From IMG/VR virus record IMGVR_UViG_3300017971_000006, positions 114,560 to 178,559 of that record: a stretch of DNA of 64,000 bases; one strand, given 5' to 3'. Positions within the stretch are counted from its first letter, which is position 1. Every line of letters begins with the position of its first letter. The position numbers and the translations under genes are program-made. Below the pieces are notes generated by a model. That model was not told the DNA's origin, searched no databases, and saw only the letters and a list, made by a program, of their open reading frames with translations. This stretch comes from a virus. Shown here piece by piece: positions 60,310 through 64,000 of this stretch.

Positions 60310-60675
60310 TTACGGGATAGCTGCGAGCAGCACTTTCAGCTCATCCAACGTCACTCCCCAGTGACGGAGGCGCCCATGTACCTCGACCCCGTCCTTGTTC
60401 AGGATCAGAGACGATCTGCTGTAGTTACTAGGGTCATACATGCGTAGGAGGCCATCTTCGACCTCCCACTTAAGATTCCATCCCGAGAACCTAGAGCACC
60501 GAGCTGTGATGCTCTCTACAGTTACTGTTGGCAGCAGCTCACGAAAGTAAGCTGCTGTCACCATGTTAGTGATACCATCCTCATACTTTATGAGGACAGT
60601 ATCACGCCCCTCTCGGGCCTCCACCACCTCTGTGGTGGAGTCCCACTCCGTTATCGTGTAGAACCTGCTTTTCAT
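60310..60675 (-). CDS. Small protein from a hairpin-tiled unit
   Basis: 121 residues from the ATG at 60675, seven bases after the promoter's GATAAG. The coding sequence carries nested palindromes GTGATAC/GTATCAC and TCCTCAT/ATGAGGA (60569-60605), CTCCACCAC/GTGGTGGAG (60619-60640) and CAGCAGCT/AGCTGCTG (60532-60557). α/β composition with an ITEWDSTTEVVEAR start. Unknown family. Confidence 0.65.
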   Translation of the reverse strand: MKSRFYTITEWDSTTEVVEAREGRDTVLIKYEDGITNMVTAAYFRELLPTVTVESITARCSRFSGWNLKWEVEDGLLRMYDPSNYSRSSLILNKDGVEVHGRLRHWGVTLDELKVLLAAIP

Positions 60676-60682
60676 CAATACT

Positions 60683-60711
60683 CTTATCCCCGTTTTATAG
60701 AGATAATTTAG
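60683..60711 (-). promoter_or_regulatory. Phage promoter copy: CTAAA, 18 bases, GATAAG
   Basis: Minus strand CTAAA (60711-60707), 18 bases, GATAAG (60688-60683), then AGTA; ATG follows seven bases after the hexamer. One of six matching copies. Confidence 0.75.
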
Positions 60712-60716
60712 GGGGC

Positions 60717-60744
60717 TAAAAGAAGCTCGTGTGGGAGAGCTTCT
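60717..60744 (-). terminator. Terminator of the 60.97 kb unit
   Basis: AGAAGCTC/GAGCTTCT (60721-60744) with a TTTAG run on the minus strand; near-identical stem to the terminator at 60270-60297. Confidence 0.8.
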
Positions 60745-60753
60745 AGTAATCCC

Positions 60754-60969
60754 TTAGGTGTACTCGACCTTATCGAGCTCTTGGAGTACCTCCAAGAGCA
60801 CCTTCTGGTCCTCTTGGTGGTACTCCCCCTCCCCATAATAGGGGAGGAGTTCGTACGGAAACAGGTTCTCTTCGAGAAGGCGAATAATCACCCTCTGTGA
60901 GAGGTGTTCTCTGTTTTGAAGGTTTTCTTCGAGGATGGCCGAGTGGATTGCATCTATTAATTGTTCCAT
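60754..60969 (-). CDS. Small acidic helical protein from a hairpin-tiled unit
   Basis: 71 residues starting MEQLIDAIHSAILEENLQN; ATG at 60969 is seven bases after TATAAG, with no SD. The coding sequence carries CTTGGAG/CTCCAAG (60780-60796) and CCTCCCC/GGGGAGG (60828-60847). Helical, Glu/Leu-rich. Function unknown. Confidence 0.65.
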   Translation of the reverse strand: MEQLIDAIHSAILEENLQNREHLSQRVIIRLLEENLFPYELLPYYGEGEYHQEDQKVLLEVLQELDKVEYT

Positions 60970-60976
60970 CAGTATT

Positions 60977-61006
60977 CTTATACTGTGGTTTCCCTTTTAT
61001 TTTCAC
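60977..61006 (-). promoter_or_regulatory. Phage promoter copy: GTGAAA, 18 bases, TATAAG
   Basis: Minus strand GTGAAA (61006-61001), 18 bases, TATAAG (60982-60977), then AATA. Its -35-like part overlaps the stop codon of the upstream 169-residue gene. Confidence 0.75.
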
Positions 61007-61515
61007 TACCTCTCCATGATGGATACGGTGCAGCGCACCGCTGCAATTATCCTGTCTGCAGTGTCCCTCGCAGCCTCTGCTTCCTTTAGCTCCTTCTGCA
61101 GCTCTGTGACCATCTCCCGCTGGGAGGCGATTACCTTATGCATCTCGTCCACCTCCTTCTGGAGCTTAGCCGCCCTCTCATGGCTCTTCCTCTTTACCTC
61201 CTCAACTAGTTTCCTTAATGTCTCCCGCGTGTGTAAACCATCATCCTTAGCTAGCTTGATGGCAAAGTCCTTCTCCTCGAGCATGGCCTTCATTCCATGC
61301 TTGTAGTCCTCGAACCGCCGATTGAAGGTCTTGTTAACCTCAGTCAGCTCCCTTTCCTTCTCTAGTGCTACCTTCTCATAGGAGTCGCGCGCTTCACGAG
61401 AAGCATCATTGTCAGCTATGAGCTGCTCTATCCTTCTCTGCTGCTCGCACACTCTAGCTTGCAGCTCGTCAATGACCTGCAGGAGCTCGGCCTTTGTCGC
61501 ACGTAGTTTACTCAT
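61006..61515 (-). CDS. Coiled-coil protein, 169 residues
   Basis: Start ATG at 61515 (GAGG nine bases upstream, overlapping the previous stop); a longer frame to 61578 overlaps that gene and is less likely. Almost entirely coiled coil (SKLRATKAELLQVIDELQAR, then Glu/Lys/Arg heptads). Possibly a structural or scaffold-like cytoplasmic protein. Unlike its downstream neighbours it has an SD and few strong palindromes. Confidence 0.65.
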   Translation of the reverse strand: MSKLRATKAELLQVIDELQARVCEQQRRIEQLIADNDASREARDSYEKVALEKERELTEVNKTFNRRFEDYKHGMKAMLEEKDFAIKLAKDDGLHTRETLRKLVEEVKRKSHERAAKLQKEVDEMHKVIASQREMVTELQKELKEAEAARDTADRIIAAVRCTVSIMER

Positions 61516-61867
61516 TGTAGTAATCCTCGTCTTCTGGGTACACATCGATATACGTCTGGTCCCATGCGGACCAATCATCCTCTATGCTGTATAGGTCCTC
61601 CTCCGCGCACCGGCACCAGTAGCCTTCCAGCGGGGACACCTTGTCCTTACAGCGGGGGCACGCCCAATGGTCCTCTCTGTCCTCAGGGCCTCCCTTGTCG
61701 TACTTCAGCTGTGTGTAGTATCGACTTATCGCGTTATACGCGTCCTTTCTCTGTCTCTCCTCCTCTACCTCCTGTAAGGCTCTCTCAGCTTCTGGTCGTC
61801 GCTCACAATCACTAGATGTCCCCACTCTGCTGGTCTCCTTCCGTAAGGTGTAGGCACGATGCACCAT
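61508..61867 (-). CDS. Zinc-ribbon protein, 119 residues
   Basis: CPRCKDK and WCRCAE give one zinc site near residues 78-94; a charged helix precedes it and an acidic tail follows (DQTYIDVYPEDEDYYNE). The start at 61867 lies inside the upstream gene by 103 bases with a poor SD, so a later GTG may be the real start. Unknown function. Confidence 0.55.
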   Translation of the reverse strand: MVHRAYTLRKETSRVGTSSDCERRPEAERALQEVEEERQRKDAYNAISRYYTQLKYDKGGPEDREDHWACPRCKDKVSPLEGYWCRCAEEDLYSIEDDWSAWDQTYIDVYPEDEDYYNE

Positions 61868-63129
61868 ACCACCGCCATACCCCTGGGGGGCTCCTCGGGT
61901 GCATCTCCGTCTCCGTCTGTCATGTAGATGAGAAGCTGCGGTCTAGGCTTCAGGCTCTCTGCCGCGACAAAGGCAGGGACAAACGATGTACCTCCTCTAC
62001 CCTCTACATCGAGCTTTGGTATGTCTCTAAGGTTTACTCTTCTGGGGTTGTAGGCTTTTGCGTCTGCATCTAAGAACCACACCTCCTGTAGCCCCATCTG
62101 CTTCAGCACACCCACCGCCTCATCGTTGGCACTTTTAAGCTGCTCCGCACCCATAGAGCCTGAGGTGTCGCGAACAATCAGAACCTCTGGCTCTCTCCGG
62201 CACGGTCCGGGTCTAGGCTCACCTCTAACAAGAGAGTGTAGCGACGGGCGCGCCCAAGACCTATCCGTCCTACCTGCTCTAAGCTTCCCTGAAGCATGGC
62301 GCAAAATAGACCGAAGCTCTCTTCTCCACGGTACTACTCCGGCAGACAGCTCGTAGTCTAAGCTCTCTATCATGTCTGCCGGAATCGTACCTCTTCCGTG
62401 CTCTGCTACGTGCTTGCTTATCGCCTCCTTCGTAACCTCCTTAGCTAGCTCCTTCTCGGCGTCGGAGCACCCCATGCGCTCGTTGGCCTCCTCCTCGATG
62501 TCTCCTAGGCTATTGCCCGCACCTGAGCCGCACTTGCCTGTACCGAAGCTGTCTCCTGTGGGCTGCCAGTCCTCTGTCATCCTAGACGGCCCGCGGTCTC
62601 CCTCCTGCTCTTCCCCATCCTCTCCTTTTCCTCCCTTGTCCAGGGCCTTGTAGTACTCCTCCAGGGTGAGACCCTTCTCTAAGCCGTAGCTCTCTGGGTA
62701 GGCTACCCACTCGGGGAGCTTGTGCCCCGTATCCCGTATCCTCCAATTGATGGCGAGGTCCCCCGCCAGGTTAGCGAGACGTTGGTCTGGAAGTGCCTTA
62801 AGGCGGTACATCCCTCGGTTCGGGTGCTCCACCTCATGCCACAGCACTGCGGCCAGCATCATCGGGTCGTTGATGTGAACTACCCACCCAGGGTCTATGA
62901 GCATCACCATCCTATCGGTCACCCCGATAGGGCTACCGGTAATCGCAAACATGTGGTCCACCCAGTAGGTGGAGTGCATGCGCAGAAGGACGGTGAAGTA
63001 GGGTACGATTCTCTCGAAGCGCGCCCTGGCTACCTCTAGCTGTACCTTGGCCTTTTGAAGCAAAGCAGCACGGTCCCCGTAGAGACCATGCTGCCGCAGC
63101 CAAGCTTCGAGCTCGGCTGATGGGCTCAT
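61765..63129 (-). CDS. VWA-domain metallopeptidase-like protein
   Basis: 454 residues. WHEVEHPNRGMYRLKALPDQ near residue 97 carries an HExxH-like metal-site motif; the C-terminal half has a von Willebrand A fold with the MIDAS-type DTSGSMG (about 317) and DGDGD/DDQK acidic loops. This matches the DUF2201-type putative metallopeptidase plus VWA family. It overlaps by ATGA with the MoxR-type ATPase upstream, the partner these VWA proteins normally have. Possible role: ATP-driven chaperone or protease assembly in the virion or host takeover. Confidence 0.7.
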   Translation of the reverse strand: MSPSAELEAWLRQHGLYGDRAALLQKAKVQLEVARARFERIVPYFTVLLRMHSTYWVDHMFAITGSPIGVTDRMVMLIDPGWVVHINDPMMLAAVLWHEVEHPNRGMYRLKALPDQRLANLAGDLAINWRIRDTGHKLPEWVAYPESYGLEKGLTLEEYYKALDKGGKGEDGEEQEGDRGPSRMTEDWQPTGDSFGTGKCGSGAGNSLGDIEEEANERMGCSDAEKELAKEVTKEAISKHVAEHGRGTIPADMIESLDYELSAGVVPWRRELRSILRHASGKLRAGRTDRSWARPSLHSLVRGEPRPGPCRREPEVLIVRDTSGSMGAEQLKSANDEAVGVLKQMGLQEVWFLDADAKAYNPRRVNLRDIPKLDVEGRGGTSFVPAFVAAESLKPRPQLLIYMTDGDGDAPEEPPRGMAVVWCIVPTPYGRRPAEWGHLVIVSDDQKLREPYRR

Positions 63130-64000
63130 CCCACCACCCCGTCAGCTCCTAGCTTTCGTACGACCGCCTTGGCGGCTCTACGAACCTCCTCACTCTTGCT
63201 CTTCCTCCCCACTCCCTTACGGGAGAGCCAATTGCAGTGCGGCACCACAACGTCTCTGAAGTGGAGGTCGCAGAGCAGGCCAATCCACTCAAAGGCAACA
63301 GCAGCTAGCTTGTCGCAACCTTGCTTATCTGCTGCCACCACATAGGACGCCACAGCACGGCACATCATGGACACCTTGTCTGGGCGGGTGTCCTCTGTGA
63401 GGTCCCACCCCGCCTTCCTGGTAAGGATGTCCTTTGGTGTGGGTAGGTCGCGGTACACGCTCCACTTCTCGTACTGGCGTGCGGTTGCTTCCCCGATGAA
63501 CGCTCTAAGGAAGTAGGGCTCGAGCCCTCGGTCCATGTCCAAGCACCGAAGGGCAGCGATGCACTGGAAGGCGGTCTTCCACGTCCGGGGCGAGGGCCAA
63601 GCCCCTCCTCCCTCTGTGCTACCAGCCTTAGGCTGGTTGTGTAGGAGCTCGATGCTCCTCATGGTCTGGTGGAAGGATACCATCTCCGCGGACGCCCCAG
63701 ACCATGCTGCCTGCCACCCGTCCTTGATGGCCTCTATCCCGTTCTTGAACGGGATTAGCTTGGGCGGGGTTGGGTCCATGATGTGCTCGCAGAACGAGTC
63801 GAGCATCGATTCCTCCACAGGCACCATGAAGTGCCCCATGCGATTGGCCAGGGCGGCCACCAGCTCGTAGCCCCCCGCTGAGTACTCAGGAGGATTGGCC
63901 AGCAGCACAACTCGTACCCCTGGGGGTAGCTTGTCATCCCCGGCCACCCTGTCCAGGATGAGTGGTTGCATGGCGCCCTGCGTGAGCCTATCTGCGTCGC
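63126..64000 (-). CDS. MoxR-type AAA+ ATPase, C-terminal part, cut by the window edge
   Basis: The frame is open past 64000 (DADRLTQGAMQPLILDRVAG), so only the end of the AAA+ module is seen: VRVVLLANPPEYSAGG is the sensor 1 strand, and ALANRMGHFMVPVE the following helix with the arginine region. The C-terminal 180 residues are helical and family-specific. Walker A and B must lie upstream. It pairs with the VWA protein through ATGA coupling, the classical MoxR-VWA arrangement. Confidence 0.7.
   Translation of the reverse strand, partial: DADRLTQGAMQPLILDRVAGDDKLPPGVRVVLLANPPEYSAGGYELVAALANRMGHFMVPVEESMLDSFCEHIMDPTPPKLIPFKNGIEAIKDGWQAAWSGASAEMVSFHQTMRSIELLHNQPKAGSTEGGGAWPSPRTWKTAFQCIAALRCLDMDRGLEPYFLRAFIGEATARQYEKWSVYRDLPTPKDILTRKAGWDLTEDTRPDKVSMMCRAVASYVVAADKQGCDKLAAVAFEWIGLLCDLHFRDVVVPHCNWLSRKGVGRKSKSEEVRRAAKAVVRKLGADGVVG

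Noticed and set aside
1-64000. CRISPR arrays, insertion sequences and integrase/attachment sites
   Set aside because: No regularly spaced identical repeats, transposase motifs or integrase genes were seen.

Overview
The window is a 64 kb internal piece of a large tailed dsDNA bacteriophage genome. The evidence is a portal protein, long β-rich tail and fibre proteins including a β-helix tailspike, a self-contained replication and recombination set, tRNAs, and tightly packed operons with ATGA-type overlaps and strong Shine-Dalgarno (SD) sites. No terminase, major capsid protein or endolysin is recognisable, so the genome continues on both sides. The host cannot be named. Codon choice is distinctive: ATA, AGA, AGG and CTA are common although the GC content is moderate.

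Layout: (1) 8-12416, plus strand: tail/baseplate proteins, a tandem paralogue pair, a tailspike, then small membrane proteins that could be a lysis cassette. One minus-strand zinc protein sits inside this run. (2) 12442-13072: a terminator, then a plus-strand tRNA and tRNA-like cluster. (3) 13082-17166, minus strand: a four-gene membrane/coiled-coil operon, then small transcription units and a long structured non-coding RNA. (4) 17219-32494, plus strand: a helicase fused to a pyrophosphatase-like domain, then fibre and virion proteins. (5) 32508-54459, minus strand: replication, recombination and nucleotide genes (RusA, Cas4-like nuclease, RecA, HU, nucleotidase, ThyX, family A DNA polymerase with a group I intron, SSB-like protein, DnaG primase, DnaB helicase, uracil-DNA glycosylase, SF2 helicase) mixed with many small zinc-ribbon proteins. 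(6) 54553-59764, plus strand: head-proximal genes ending in the portal. (7) 59768-64000, minus strand: more small structured units, then a VWA-metallopeptidase-like protein and a MoxR-type AAA+ ATPase cut by the window edge.

The most unusual signal is shared by regions 3 and 7. Small minus-strand units each have the same bipartite promoter (TRAAA, 18 bases, YATAAG, then ARTA), often 7 bases before the start codon, which suggests leaderless messages. Their coding sequences and 3' untranslated regions are tiled with perfect inverted repeats of 7-14 bp, and each ends in a U-tract terminator. One unit appears to be non-coding: about 500 nt of successive hairpins ending in a tRNA-like T-arm and an acceptor-like stem. 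These units look like a coherent, undescribed family of highly structured transcripts.

The replication genes form a consistent pathway. DnaB and DnaG with the zinc-rich SSB candidate and the split polymerase copy the genome. RecA, the Cas4-like nuclease, the Hjc-like nuclease, RusA and the SF2 helicase serve recombination. ThyX, the nucleotidase and the uracil-DNA glycosylase shape the thymidine and uracil pools. Work was by eye from sequence and supplied translations; no database search or folding program was run.
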